From Scolanthus callimorphus (Eukaryota; Cnidaria; Anthozoa; Actiniaria; Edwardsiidae): a DNA stretch of 64,000 nt. Positions 10,930 through 21,847 of the stretch are shown here, piece after piece. The translations under genes and the position numbers were made by a program. Position 1 is the first letter of the stretch. The number at the start of each line of letters is the position of its first letter. The notes under the pieces were generated by a model. It did no database searches and was not told where the DNA came from. It saw only the letters and a list, made by a program, of their open reading frames with translations. The stretch covers positions 2,877,942 through 2,941,941 of the forward strand of contig CM066915.1 in the NCBI GenBank assembly GCA_033964015.1. Reading direction: 5' to 3'.

Positions 10930-11500
10930 ATTGGATAATTATAGGGCTAGATAAAATTGAACATTTTCCTTATATATCTTTGTAAGCATTGCTGCTCCAA
11001 TTCGCACAGTTGAAAGGTTGATATAGTTTTGATAACTACTTGATGTGTTATTGAAATCGGGCAACAAAATAAAGAGATTACGCTGTATCAAAGTGTCCAG
11101 TTCTTAATTGTCATCAGTGCTTTAGGGAAACCTGCGCTTCTGAACTTGCGATATCGTACATGTCAGACAAACACTTCGTATGTACGGCAAATTCGTCCAA
11201 AGGAGATAACACAAGCAGTACGTTGTTATGATGAAACGGCACGAAAATAGTGTCCTCAAATTTAGCAAAGGACAATGTCATAGCCTTGCTGTGAAAACTG
11301 GTCATTTTGTGATAAGATGTATAGAGCAACCACCATTGAAAGCCCCTTTCTGATATTCTGATAAAGTGTATATCTTGCACAAACTACGACATCCACGAAT
11401 AGACCGATATTGGACAAAATTTTTATAAATATTCAAAAGTGTCCATTTTTGGCATAAATTAAAGAAAGTGCAAAAGTGCAAAAATTGATTTTAGGTTGTT
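10930..11500. other. Intergenic with one unrecognised ORF
   Basis: An 88-aa ORF on the minus strand (11380-11114) begins MQDIHFIRISERGFQWW. It shows no domain I recognise and has no paralogue in this window. It may be chance. Confidence 0.3.
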
Positions 11501-12061
11501 CTACTGAAGACTTGGCAGTACGTGCTGGGAATAGTTATTGGGTGGGTTATTGGATTACTACGTGGAAGGTTCTATGAAACTGATGTACACCATTAAACTC
11601 GTATTCGTGATTATTGGTGTATTTGTTATCCTTGCAAGTTATATTGCCATCTGGATCAAGGTCAGGCATCAAGGCAAGCTGTACATGTTGCAGGACAGAA
11701 TGTTCGTAGTAATATAAGACTCGCTATCACTTTGTGTATCACTACCTTTGCCTCCTTCATCGCTATTTTGCCTGTGATGCTGATGTACTTGTTATCAATA
11801 TGGTGTCAATCGTGTCATCCAATGCTGAATTCTATGATGTCCTACGTTGAACTGCTTTTTTACATAAATTCCCTCATTAACGTTGTCGTCTATTTCGCTC
11901 GTATCCAAGAATTCCGAAAGGAGTTGAGGCTTATTCTACAATCATGTGTTTCAAGAAAAACCATCTGTGCTTGTGGAGTGTCGAATCAAGGGGAAGTCAG
12001 CACAGGAGAATCCTCAGTTATTGCAATGCGACCAATAGTCACGGCTAAAACAACTGATTAG
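11501..12061 (+). pseudogene. Class A GPCR copy 2, 5'-truncated
   Basis: This fragment begins at the intracellular-loop-2/TM4 position ('LLKTWQYVLG' in the family) and runs to the natural stop at 12061. TM1-TM3 are missing. A one-base deletion near 11668 ('ggtcaggcatc' against 'ggtcaaggcatc' in paralogues) separates TM4-TM5 from the longer frame 11732-12061. That frame encodes TM6-TM7 and the tail with 'INSLINVVVYFARIQEFRKE'. It is the only copy on the plus strand and, with 8720-9070, represents an inverted partial unit. It cannot encode a working receptor. Confidence 0.85.
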
Positions 12062-12136
12062 TCATTTTCCCTTTTAAAGCAGTGAGGAGAAATACCCATG
12101 TTAATGTCTAAGTGTCAAGCTACCATTTTACTTACA

Positions 12137-12446
12137 TTACATGTTAAAATATCCATCTGCCATCAGGCTAGTAGCCCACATAACCATGTTTATATCCAAG
12201 TGTCCGGTCCATGAACTCACTTCCTGATTCTCGGGTTTGCTCCAGAACTGGTTGATTGTATCAGCAATGGGCACATATTGCTCAAGACTTGCCAGTCTTG
12301 TTGGAAGGCGTGGACATCGCGCAATCATCTCATTGGACTCGTTGAGAAGCTGCTTCATGCGACCAACAGCTTGTAGACCGATAGCCAGGCCTAGTTCACG
12401 GAAGGCTAGCCGATACTTCGCAGGTCTCTTCAGTTGATTGCCATGC
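12137..12446 (-). CDS. Conserved hypothetical gene, last exon (of four seen)
   Basis: This exon begins after the acceptor 'tttattaccag' and encodes about 102 residues from 'HGNQLKRPAKYRL', through 'RELGLAIGLQAVGRM', 'SLEQYVPIADTINQFW' and 'INMVMWATSLMADGYF', to a TAA stop at 12137. Its one-base start phase completes the AG left by the exon ending at 13242, giving a continuous frame. Helix-rich sequence with many Trp, Tyr and Gly suggests a six-hairpin glycosidase-like fold. That is a guess from general resemblance, and the enzymatic role is unknown. Confidence 0.65.
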
Positions 12447-12658
12447 CTGGTAATAAAGCAGCGAACATAGGCCATAAGTAAACTTATTATATGGCTTGAC
12501 AATTTCCTGTGATCTGATTGGCTGGTGCACGGGCTGTATTTTGCGTATTCCCCACGGGCCTTATTTTTTCGTATTTAGCCACGTGTCCCGGATGATTGTC
12601 TTTGGTTCTCTGCGAAATTATAGTACGTTAGCTTTTTTCGCTTCAAAGTTTTCGCTGC

Positions 12659-12945
12659 TTACAGCTGTTTTGAGTATTCTCGCGTTCAACTTCCAATGGC
12701 GTTCTGGCTTCCGTCAATCAAACTCTCGGGTCTAATTTGAGTCTTCGCCGACCGTAAGTTGGGCTATTTGTTTAGAAAAAGATAGTAAAAGATGCTGTGT
12801 GTTGGGGCATTTCACTAGGATGGCGAATAACTGTATTCTGTGTATTCCAAAGAGCTTCAAAGTTTGATTGACGGAAGCCAGAAAGCGGTTTCACGGTTGG
12901 AAATCGATCTCAAGAATTTGCAGAATACTCAAAACAGCTGTAAAA
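12659..12945. repeat. Inverted repeat inside an intron
   Basis: 'ttctggcttccgtcaatcaa' (12702-12721) pairs with 'ttgattgacggaagccagaa' (12865-12884). Pairing continues outward through 'acagctgttttgagtattct' and its complement near 12925-12945. This is a MITE-like fold-back. Confidence 0.65.
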
Positions 12946-13241
12946 ACTGCAGGGAAATTTTTAAAAAATCTTAAAAAACTCAAATCCAGAAAAACAAAAA
13001 TAGACGCGTGGTGCAAGCGTGAACGGAAGGAAAAACACCACAGGCAGGAAATTGGACAAAATATTATTCGCTATCGCTCGGTCCGTACTGCAAGACCTCG
13101 GCCTGGTATTACCCGTACAGACCTCGGGCCTGGTCAATAATCTCTTCGTCTGTTTCATTGTAAAGACATGAGTGTATTACTGGGAAATATGCAAAATAAC
13201 ACGATGGAAGATATGAATATAAAATTTTGAGCTAAACTCGC

Positions 13242-13508
13242 CTGTCATTCGTATAAGTCTTCATGCCAGTATTACACGCCTCTAGAAGCCTCTCCAACAT
13301 ATCCTCTCCCTTGTCAATATGCTTCTCCTTTACCATGGCCATGACACGATAAGCATCACACAGCAGGCCGCCTAGACCAAGTGGGTCCGTCGTCACCCAG
13401 TCCCGCCCTTTACAGATAGCTGACATGTCTGATATCTGCTCTGAGAGGTCGATGCCCTCTGTTCCCTGCTTCTTTAGGGTCCATTGGATCTGCTGGTATG
13501 TGATGTAT
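13242..13508 (-). CDS. Conserved hypothetical gene, exon c
   Basis: This exon starts after the acceptor 'ccattttcttag' and encodes 'YITYQQIQWTLKKQG', then 'SDMSAICKGRDWVTTDPL', 'GLLCDAYRVMAMVKEK' and 'ACNTGMKTYTND'. Its 267 bases keep phase with both neighbours. The donor reads 'ACAG' then 'GCGAGT', a GC-AG intron rather than GT-AG. The first two codons complete a Gly started in exon b (17523). The matching phases across three junctions strongly support a real gene. Confidence 0.7.
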
Positions 13509-13541
13509 CTAAGAAAATGGCAGATATTGAATGTGTCATTA

Positions 13542-14394
13542 GGCCTGGTTTACACACAAAAGCAAGCGCAGATGCAAGCGCAAGGATATCAAGTTGATAC
13601 ATTTCACTTATGGTTTACACAAGAATGCGAGAGCAGATGCAAGCGCAAGAAAATCGAGACGTTGCGTTCCCTTGCGCTTGCATTTACTAGAAACCAAATT
13701 GCGAATGCAAGCTCAAGGAAGCTAATTAATTGATTTATTTTAGGCTTGCGCTTAGGTCGCTTTACCTACATACATACATACAATTTTGTATATTTTGTAT
13801 ATTTTGCATATTTTGTATATTTTGTATTTTGAATTTTATACAATGAGTAAAAATATAATACCCACTGTTTCCAGATGGGGTGTGGTTCAAGAAAAATGGC
13901 ATATTATATAAAAATTTAGGTTAGGAAAATACCTTAAAATAAAGGTCAGCATACCCCCGTGAATGAAGCCGAAAATATTTGACGCTTAAATTGATTCAGG
14001 GAATGCGCCATCTTGGCCTATGAAGGGAGGCTGTTCCAAACAACTGCACCACTGTACTTAAACGATTTAAAGGGCTCTCGCACGCTTAATATTCGTCCAC
14101 TGTGGACATAAAATAAGTAAAATTGTAACCGTGAAAACACATGTACATTTGCCCGTGGTAATCAAAATAATCCTCAAGATTAATAGAAAAACCTTTCAAG
14201 TGTTACACAAATGCAATTCTAGGTTGTTTTGACCTGTTATCAAGAGGATGGAATTGGATTGAGATTTGAGCTATTTTCTTGTCAGAGAAGTGGCCAGCAA
14301 GCGTGCGAGAGCCCCTTTAAGTACAGTGGTGCTTCGATTTACACTTGCCTTGAATTTGCGTTTTGCGCTTGCGTTCGTGTGTAAACCAGCCTTT
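13542..14394. mobile_element. TIR element in intron, with a nested element
   Basis: 'ggcctggtttacacacaaaa' at 13544 pairs with 'cgtgtgtaaaccagcct' at 14377-14393. The subterminal regions repeat 'gcaagcgca'/'tgcgcttgc'. A second fold-back at 14047-14334 is nested inside, with arms 'accactgtacttaaa...gggctctcgcacgc' and 'gcgtgcgagagcccctttaa'. Part of the nested element recurs at 61250-61450. Confidence 0.7.
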
Positions 14395-14421
14395 AGGGAA
14401 CGCCCTTGATTGTTTGATGTA

Positions 14422-14562
14422 TACACCTAATTCAGAAAAGGTTGCTTTGGTCTTTGAACGCCTTTGTTTCGTGGTCACCGAAGCAAAGAATTCCTTTCTT
14501 TCGCGCTATAATTGAAAGACCAAAGAACAAACGCCAAAGCAACGTTTTTTGAATTAGGTGTA
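14422..14562. mobile_element. MITE, TACACCTAATTCAG family
   Basis: 'tacacctaattcagaaaagg' (14422) pairs with 'tttttgaattaggtgta' (14546-14562). The interior arms 'ttgctttggtctttgaacg' and the complementary 'tgaaagaccaaagaac' also pair. It abuts the next element and shares a TA with it. Confidence 0.75.
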
Positions 14563-15580
14563 CACCTATTTCAGAAAAAGTTGGACGGTCCAATTGTCTG
14601 TTGTAAGCCGCGATGCGTCATAGGCCCGCCGGGGGGGGGGGGGATGCGTCATAGGCCGGGGGGGGACTCATATATGTGCCGCCCTATAGGGTATGGTATT
14701 GGGGCTCCTGAGGTCTACGGTAGGGTATCGTTTTTCGCTTGTTTGGTCGCTGATAGGGTATGTATTTCAGTATGGCTACCCAAGTGCAAACAACTTGTGA
14801 TCAAAGTTGTGCCGCAATTAGTGGAAAGACAGTTTATTTCAAAAGCTTTTCATGAATAACAAAATTCCGCTTTGATTGCGACCAATTGGACCACGCTGGT
14901 GACTAACTTTAGGTCTGCGGTAGGGTATACAATATTGACCGTGGGTCTCAGGTAGGATATAAAAACGAGGATTTTTGGTATCTAATAGCGTAAGGTTTTT
15001 GTATTGCTGACTCCAACATCTTACTAACGGTTTCAATTTCAAACGGTTTTATTACGAGTCGTTTACAATCCGGTAATAATAGCGTAAGTAGTGGTAATAG
15101 TAGTTCGAAATCTGAAATATTTGAAATACAGATGTCAATTAATAATGAAATGTACTGGGTTAAATGATTGAAATCAAAGCGAAATAGTTACCCGGTAGTG
15201 TCTATGTTGCTTGCTAGTAGAGTCAACAAAACGGCTTTGTGCGAAGATTAGTTAATTAGAGCTTATAACGTAACATATTATTCAATTATCGATACAGTTT
15301 TGGTGACCTTGGCGGCACACCCCTACCCAATAATCAGTGGAGTACCCCCGGGGTCAAAAGGAGCAAATAGGTATACCAAAACAGAACCACGTGGACACTG
15401 GTTTTCAGGATAAATAGCCATACTTATCCACCTGCCGTATACAAAACGATTCTACAATACATAGCTCGCAAGAAATTTTGCAATGATTAACACAAGAATT
15501 TCGTTCTTCTTAGTTTCCATGACGCACCACAGGCTATAACACACAGTTATAGAGGTTCAACCTTTTCTGAAATAGGTGTA
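14561..15580. mobile_element. 1-kb TIR element, TACACCTATTTCAG family
   Basis: 'tacacctatttcagaaaaag' at 14561 pairs with 'ccttttctgaaataggtgta' at 15561-15580. TA flanks both ends. The ends are closely related to those of 14422-14562, so the two belong to one family. The interior has G-runs at 14630-14643 and 14658-14665, and no transposase. Confidence 0.7.
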
Positions 15581-15581
15581 T

Positions 15582-15807
15582 AGAGCGGATTTCACATGAC
15601 TGTCAACACTCGCTTTGCGTTCTCATTGGTTACTCGTTTTTCTCAGCCAATCAAATTCTGCAGTAAATACAATTGTGTAATTTGTTCGGCTTGTGATTGG
15701 CTGAGAAAAAAAGCCATTTAGGAGCAAGTGGTGATTTCTCTCGATTCTCATTGGCTAGTGATGCTCAATTACAATTGCTTTCACGACAGTCATGTGAAAT
15801 CCGCTCT
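15582..15807. mobile_element. MITE, AGAGCGGATTTCAC family, copy 1
   Basis: 'agagcggatttcacatgact' pairs with 'agtcatgtgaaatccgctct'. Internal inverted blocks include 'cattggttactcg' and 'ccaatcaaattctg'. A second copy is at 60747-61000. Confidence 0.8.
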
Positions 15808-16143
15808 ATCGACTTGCACAGAAATACTGAGTTGAAACATGTAGTGTACGGCAATGCTGCAAACTATCTGTTGGAACAAATCTTCCATATTTGGAAAACT
15901 ATGATTTACTTTTTAGCTCTGCACATTCTGGTTTATATTCTGCTAGGGCATGTTGATGTACTGTAAGTATGGAAAAGCTAAATGTATCTATGGAATCAGT
16001 ACCTCACGTTCAGCTGGGGTAATAATCAAGAGACATTTATCATTATTGACCTCCAAGATTTAGTTACTTTGTAGAGCATGGAGTTAAATTATTGGTTTTC
16101 ATTCACGTGACTTTTGGCGCAAAATTTCCAGTGCGATCAGGTG
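15808..16143. other. Intronic spacer, nothing recognised
   Basis: No conserved ORF, repeat or RNA gene was seen here. It lies within the 4-kb intron between exons b and c. Confidence 0.4.
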
Positions 16144-16311
16144 GCACAGGGAAAAATTGCGTAAAAACATTAATGGTTTTTGTAGCGTTTTTCCATTAAT
16201 GTATATAAAACATTAATGGAAAAGTGTGGTCTTTCCATTAACATTTTTCACACATTAATGGAAACACGCTACCAAAACCATTAATGCTTGTACGCAATTT
16301 TTTCTTGTGTT
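16144..16311. mobile_element. MITE rich in ACATTAATGG
   Basis: 'acagggaaaaattgcgt' pairs with 'acgcaattttttcttgtgt'. 'cattaatgg' and its complement occur six times, giving a near-complete fold-back. Confidence 0.75.
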
Positions 16312-16454
16312 AAGGTAAAGTCTTGAAATGACTTCCTGGGACATTTAATTAAGCAAAGATTTCAATTAAATACCTATTCCAAAACATGAAACCTGCTCCG
16401 ATGCACTAATACTAATTAGAAAGCAATGTTTCGTTTAATACTAGGGTTTTTCCA

Positions 16455-16482
16455 GCACCCCCCCCCCCCCCCCCCCCCCTTC
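16455..16482. repeat. Poly-C/G tract
   Basis: A run of more than twenty C's. Similar tracts are at 22629-22648 (C), 18845-18868 (G) and 38106-38119 (G). Such runs are sequencing-error-prone and may be of wrong length. Confidence 0.9.
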
Positions 16483-16877
16483 CATGATATTCCATGTATT
16501 TGCAGTCATATTTCAAAAACGTAGCATGCACACTTGCTGAACAGTTTTTTTGCTTTCAGCACGTGTGACCATTTTGTCCTCCACTTGAATTTTTATGTGA
16601 ATTTTGATGTGGCACTTTGATGGTGGATTTTTTTTCTTGAATATCCAACAACAGACTTTTCGTTTCTTTTGAGAAGTCCAAAAAAAGATAATAATAATAA
16701 TAAGATTTATATAGCGCTGATTCTATTAAAAATCCAGCAGTGCTTCACAATTTTATAAAATGTAAATATATTAACAATAAATAAAGAAATGTTTAAATAT
16801 ATATTATAAAAATCTAAGAATCTAATCTAAAAAGATTCCGAATCCACTCTTGTCTTGGATTCAGGAGATTCAATCTA

Positions 16878-17281
16878 ATAGGCCTTTTGCAACAGATGGT
16901 CACGTGACCCGGTCACCTTTAAAATGGGCAGCTTCACCAAAATAATGTTCAGAAATGAAAAGAGCATATTGATTTTAGTAAAAAGCCAGAGTTTCAGCTC
17001 TATACGTTGTATACGCGAAGAGGGAGGGCAAATAGGAAACTGTTTATTTTACAAGGATTTGTATGATTGGATTGCAAGCCTTGTAATCCAATCATACAAA
17101 CCCTACTAAAAAGCAAGTTTTATTTTTGCTCCCATTCTTTGAGTTTGCATTGTAGCGGGCTGAAATTTGGGCTTTTAACTAAAATCAGTATATGCTCTTT
17201 TCATTTCTGAGCATCATTTGGGTGAATCTGCTCATTTTAAGGTGACTGGATCACGTGACCATCTGTTGCAAAAGGCCTATT
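16878..17281. mobile_element. Fold-back MITE, AATAGGCCTTTTGCAACAG
   Basis: 'ataggccttttgcaacagat' at the left pairs with 'atctgttgcaaaaggcctat' at the right. Pairing continues for about 200 bp with few gaps to a central palindrome near 17060-17103 ('ttgtatgattggatt'/'aatccaatcatacaa'). 'cacgtgac' E-box-like sites lie in both arms. Confidence 0.85.
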
Positions 17282-17522
17282 CCGGATTCGACTGATTGTG
17301 AATCCTTGCGTTTCTTTGGGAAAGGATTTGAAAAAGAATACTTTGGGTAAGTGTTCATTGTAGCTATCAGTGCTCACTGTGCCTTCCCGTATGAGAGGGT
17401 CATCCAAGGAACTGTTACCATGGTTTCCTTCTACAAAAATCCATGAAATTTCATGTCAAGTCCAAACGGGATTTTCCCAAGGAAACGCACCCTAAATGTG
17501 ACAAAACCTTGCATGAACTCAC

Positions 17523-17878
17523 CCATCAAGAGGGTCATGATGGCCCATACTAGGGACCAGGGGCCGGCTCAGATCAATGCTCATTTTCCAGTACATTCTC
17601 TTATTCTTGCCAGCATCATATGTAAACTTGTCATGGGTACCCTGTGCCATTTCAGCAGCCCACTTATTGAACTGGTCATTTCCAGTTGCCATGGCAACTG
17701 AAGAAAGAGCATGCATCCATTTTGTGATGTAATGGTAGTATTGTCCATCCTGGTCCCATTCTAAGTCTTCATCATATGGATCTCTGGGACTTCGCTCATT
17801 CATTTTCTTGCCAATTCTCATGCCACCAGCTGTGGGATGAAGTTTCCCTTCCTCTTCACTTAGGCTACTGATCCATCC
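17523..17878 (-). CDS. Conserved hypothetical gene, exon b
   Basis: This exon runs from the acceptor 'tttgtggcag' to a 'GTGAGT' donor and is 356 bases long. It encodes 'GWISSLSEEEGKLHPTAGG', 'MRIGKKMNERSPRDPYDED', 'LEWDQDGQYYHYITKWMHAL', 'MATGNDQFNKWAAEMA' and 'MYWKMSIDLSRPLVPSMGHH' then 'DPLDG'. The motifs 'DQDGQY.HY..KWMHAL' and 'MYWKMSIDLSRPLV.SMG.HDPLDG' look like those of a conserved family of helical-barrel proteins found in bacteria and some eukaryotes. I cannot name it with certainty. This is the best-preserved exon of the gene. Confidence 0.75.
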
Positions 17879-18321
17879 CTGCCACAAACACAATGTTATT
17901 CACAATGTTGTTCACCAACGTTGTTCCGTTCATTGACAGAAGCCAAACTGTGGTTTGTCGGTCAGCAGTGTAGAGTTAGAAGTATGAAAATCGCAGTAAT
18001 ATGATGGCTAAAGATTGACAGAAACTTGACAATCATTGCGCATGCTCCAGGAACGATCACTGAGCAAAACTATTTAGACCATCCTTTCAGAAAACTATTG
18101 AAGAATATGTAAAACGTAAACATTTGGTCGGATGGATCGAGAAACAGCGAGATTAAAGTGGCCATCGTTACGGGACGATACTTCTTTGTTTTGAGGTGCA
18201 CAGAACAGCTGCGCAGTTGCGTGACAGCCTCCCTTTAATTAACGAGTGTCTGAGTGTACATTTAGGGTGTAGTTGGCAGCAGCAAGTTGTTTACCAGCAC
18301 TGTAGCTGAGTTGAAACATAC

Positions 18322-18559
18322 CTTTCTATTATCATCAGCTCTGTGTCTTCCTAGTGTACTATGGACACTCTCAACTAGCTCCAGAGCTAGCTTTTTGTAG
18401 CTTTCATTGCCTGTAGCTTTGTGCAGGCCAAGATAATTACAACAGCAAACGCATCTGTCCAGAGGTAGCGACGAGGAGATGATGTGGCATGTGACAAACC
18501 AGTGTTTGATGAAAACTCACCCATTACACGGGTTACAGTTGAAACAATTTCTGCCATTT
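18322..18559 (-). pseudogene. Conserved hypothetical gene, exon a with frameshift
   Basis: The exon starts after the acceptor 'cttgccttcaag' and ends at a 'GTATGT' donor whose phase fits exon b. It reads 'EMAEIVSTVTRVMGEFSS...RRYLWTDAFAV' in one frame, then 'NYLGLHKATGNESYKKLALE' and 'LVESVHSTLGRHRADDNRK' in the next. The shift falls at about 18440 in a 'gctgttgtaat' context and looks like one lost T. Exons further upstream (the start codon) were not found before 19290. The gene is therefore partial here, and either decayed or affected by a one-base assembly error. Confidence 0.6.
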
Positions 18560-18732
18560 CTTGAAGGCAAGAAAAAAGATTGAAAATAAAATAGAACAAT
18601 TTACTGAAGGCCAGTTTATATTGGAGCAACACATTTCATGAATTGGAAATTCTAGGGGCAGGGAAAGGATTGGGGAGGGGGTCAGGTCCATGGACTAGGG
18701 GTCAATGTTTTGTTGTACTCTCCCTTTGAAGG

Positions 18733-18943
18733 CATACCTGCCAACTCTCCAACTCTTACGCGGGAGACTCCCGGTTTTGAGTCAAATCTCCCGGTCTCCC
18801 GGTTTTCACTCAGTCAATTTCTGCATTATTATTATTATTTTTTTGGGGGGGGGGGGGGGGGGGGGGAGGGGGGCATTAAGACGAGGGTATGACTTACTTT
18901 CCCCTATCTCCCGGTTTTCACTTGTCCAAGGTTGGCAGGTATG
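18733..18943. mobile_element. MITE, CATACCTGCCAAC family, copy 1
   Basis: 'catacctgccaac' pairs with 'gttggcaggtatg'. It is flanked by a 6-bp direct repeat TGAAGG (18727-18732 and 18944-18949). The interior has 'ctcccggttttca' repeats and a poly-G tract. Copy 2 is at 37968-38211, also with a 6-bp duplication. Confidence 0.85.
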
Positions 18944-19290
18944 TGAAGGTCACGTGGACCACATTGGAAATGAATTCATAAGGATTCCAGGTCTCAGTAG
19001 AAGTTTTGTAATGGCGGCTTTTCGATACCCATGTGGCATTGCAGTGCAAAGGGACTATTATTGGCTTACCGATGCTTCCTAATTCAGTTGAAGTGCATGC
19101 ATTGGGATACATTATATTTCGCGCATTCTGTTGCAATATTTGCAACAAACCCTGTGCCCATAGTAATACGTTACATACAACTTTTCCATACCTCCTGTTT
19201 AATATACTCCTCGTTGATTACTTTGTACGTATCCTCACCTAGACCAGAGACATTTTCTTCCTTTGCTTTTCGATTCCCAGCAAGACTAAG

Positions 19291-19675
19291 GCACCGTCCA
19301 CACTACGCCGGCTAAATTTGAAAACGGCTAATTTGCCCCGGAAATGGAAGAAAAGTTTTCCGTCCACCACTACGGCCGGCTAAATTTGAAAACGCACAAA
19401 AACGTCAGCTTAGAACATGCGCTAAAAAGAAAAACGAGAGCCCGCAGTCATAATTTCCTCACAGCCGTTAACATGGCGTCATCGTTTTCGAAAAGTTCCG
19501 TTTTCGCCGTCCACACTAAAACACGTAGCCGGGGTTTCAAATTTAGCTACTTTCGGTAGCGTTTTCGAAAAGCTCCGTTTTCGGTGGGAAATTTAGCCGG
19601 CGTAGTGTGGACGGAAGGCACAACCATATAAAAAATTACCGGTTTTCAAATTTAGCCGGCGTAGTGTGGACGGGC
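19291..19675. mobile_element. TIR element, CCGTCCACACTACGCCGGC family
   Basis: 'gcaccgtccacactacgccg' pairs with 'cggcgtagtgtggacgggc'. Internal repeats of 'ctaaatttgaaaacg' occur in both orientations. CTAAG is duplicated at 19286-19290 and 19676-19680. It sits about 360 bp upstream of the VWA gene start. Confidence 0.8.
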
Positions 19676-20035
19676 CTAAGTAAGAAAAGGCAACCAAACA
19701 AACATGGCGCCCAAACAATTTGAATGTTCACAAAGCATTCTGGGTAAGCTTTCCCGGGTTTCCGTTTCCGGTTTCGGCCTGCTGATCAGGAAAAGCCGCT
19801 TTAATAACTGCCATCCGAATTTATCATCATATATTTATTTAATCTATAGTAAAGCGATTCATCCATCACATAATACATATCACAGAATTTGTGGTAATTT
19901 TTTTCATTCCTTTACTTTTGCTTCACGCGTGACCAAGATTGCGTGACTTACGTGCAGTCTAAATATAGCTCGGAACCGGGAAGTAAGGAATACTACATGC
20001 AAAGAGGGAGGTGGAAGACGATAGTTGCTTCAAAT

Positions 20036-21281
20036 ATGGCTGGAAATTACGGCCTAATTGCTAAAACTACGAAGGAGAACGTCCCCTTGGAAGGGGTAAA
20101 GGTCAGTGCCTTAGTTACCGGCTACACAGCTCAGGTAACGGCAAAAATGGAGTACAAAAACACGGAAGAAAACCCCATCGAGGCCATCTACATCTTCCGT
20201 TGGACCAACAAGCGGCAGTCTGTGGATTTCAAGCAACTATTGAAGGTCGAACCATCATTGCTGAGATCCGGGAGAAGAATCAAGCGAGAGATGAATATGA
20301 TGATGCAATTAGTAGCGGCCATAGCGCCTTCTTGCTCGAGGAAAGTGATGAAAGCTCGGATATTTTCAAGATGAACATAGGGAACTTGCCTCCAAAGCAG
20401 ACCGCCTCCGTGGAGCTCACATTTGTGACAGAGCTCGAGGTTGATGACCAAGGAAGTGTGAAGTTTGCGTTACCGACAGTTCTGAACCCCAGGTACACCC
20501 CCACCGGGCACGAACCGAGTATTACCACCCAAATACCGGTATCTACAGTCGCTAAACCCTACACTTTTGACTTGGAACTTTCAGTCAAGTCTGGATCGCC
20601 CATTAAATCAATCGAGTCACCCTCCAACAAACTTCACGTCAAGCGTGACGTGCATGATAATCACTCAGTACGCGTGACACTAGCTGAGCCACACCAATTC
20701 GGTCGTGACGTGGAGGTGCACATTTTGAATGAGGAGCCCTTCAAACCACGTGCACTTATAGAAAATGGTCTCCCCCCACCTATTGGTAGCCCAGACACTC
20801 CCTATGCAGCTGGGAAAGATTCAGTTGCTGATGGATTTCTTGCCAACCCTGTAGTGATGGTAAACTTTGTGCCTGCATTCACTGCTGAAAATCTCAGATC
20901 TGGTGAGTTCATTTTCATAGTTGACCGCAGTGGTAGCATGAATGGAGACAGGATAAACAAGACTGCACATGCCTTACAGCTGTTCTTAAAAAGCCTACCA
21001 GATGCCTGCTATTTCAACATTATTGGATTTGGAAACAGGTTTGAAAGGCTTTTCAACAAGAGTGTTCTTTACAATGATAAAACCTTGGAGAAAGCTACAA
21101 AGCATGCTGAGCATCTTGAAGCCAATCTTGGAGGAACAGAAATCCTAGAGCCCTTGAAGTGGGTGTGTTCTCAGCCTGTCCTCAAGGACTCTCCTCGTCA
21201 GGTGTTTATTCTGACTGATGGTGAGGTTGGCAATACTAATGAGGTCATTTCACTTGTGGCAACTCATGCCGATAAAATCAG
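20036..21281 (+). pseudogene. VIT/VWA-domain protein (VWA5A-like), exon 1, frameshifted
   Basis: The exon encodes an N-terminal VIT domain (from MAGNYGLIAKTTKENVPLEG, through 'AAVCGFQATIEGRTIIAEI' and 'ARDEYDDAISSGHSAFLLEE') and then the first part of a VWA domain. The VWA part has the MIDAS-type 'FIVDRSGSMNGDRI', 'GGTEILEPLKW' and 'VFILTDGEVGNT'. Family members are intracellular or secreted VIT-VWA proteins (VWA5A, inter-alpha-trypsin inhibitor heavy chain, PARP4-related). The frame changes at about 20198, inside the 'EAIYIF' to 'LDQQAAVCGF' VIT segment, consistent with one lost base. The start at 20036 was chosen because VIT homology begins there; an in-frame ATG also lies at 19943. The exon ends with the donor 'AG/GTGAGT' at 21282. 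This is the only copy of these two domains in the window. Confidence 0.8.
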
Positions 21282-21654
21282 GTGAGTTGGCATTCACGTA
21301 CCCAAAACCCTTGCTCATAGGGAAGAGGTCAAAACAGTGGTACTCGATAAATATCAGGGATGGTGAATAAGGTGGTGGGATATTGGGTACTCTCACCCCC
21401 ATGCATCCAGTGGTTATTTTCCCGGAGCACAAGTAAGGAAAAGTGAGGAAATGTTGTTCTCTTCGGGAAGTGCATGATGGTAGGTTTTTGCCTTGATTCA
21501 TCAATTATTTCACGAGTTATTGGCAGTCGATAGAGATAGAAAAGTAGCTTTATTTATACACGGTAAATTCATCAGACTAAAAAATATATAATAATTATAA
21601 TAATAATAACAAATAATGATAATAAACATAACACTAATAATAACAATCTAATAT

Positions 21655-21847
21655 TTAAGCAATAAAAGTACTTTCCGCGTGCTCTCTGCTTTCTTACAAA
21701 CACAAGGGGGATGTTGGGAGAACTGATCAAAACTTGAAAGACACGAGCCGAAGGCGAGTGTCTTTCAAGTTTTATCAGTTCGACCAACATTCCCCAAGTG
21801 TTTGTAAGAAACCAGAGAGCACGCAGAAAGTATTTTTATTGCTTTTA
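21655..21847. repeat. Fold-back element in intron 1
   Basis: 'gcaataaaagtactttc' pairs with 'gaaagtatttttattgc'. The inner arms 'cttgaaagacac' and 'gtgtctttcaag' close on a short 'gagccgaaggcga' loop. Pairing is nearly continuous. Confidence 0.8.

Noticed and set aside
18918..19148. 76-aa minus-strand ORF as the first exon of the conserved hypothetical gene
   Set aside because: It has no clear donor in phase with exon a, no resemblance to the rest of the protein, and its 3' end lies over the CATACCTGCCAAC MITE.
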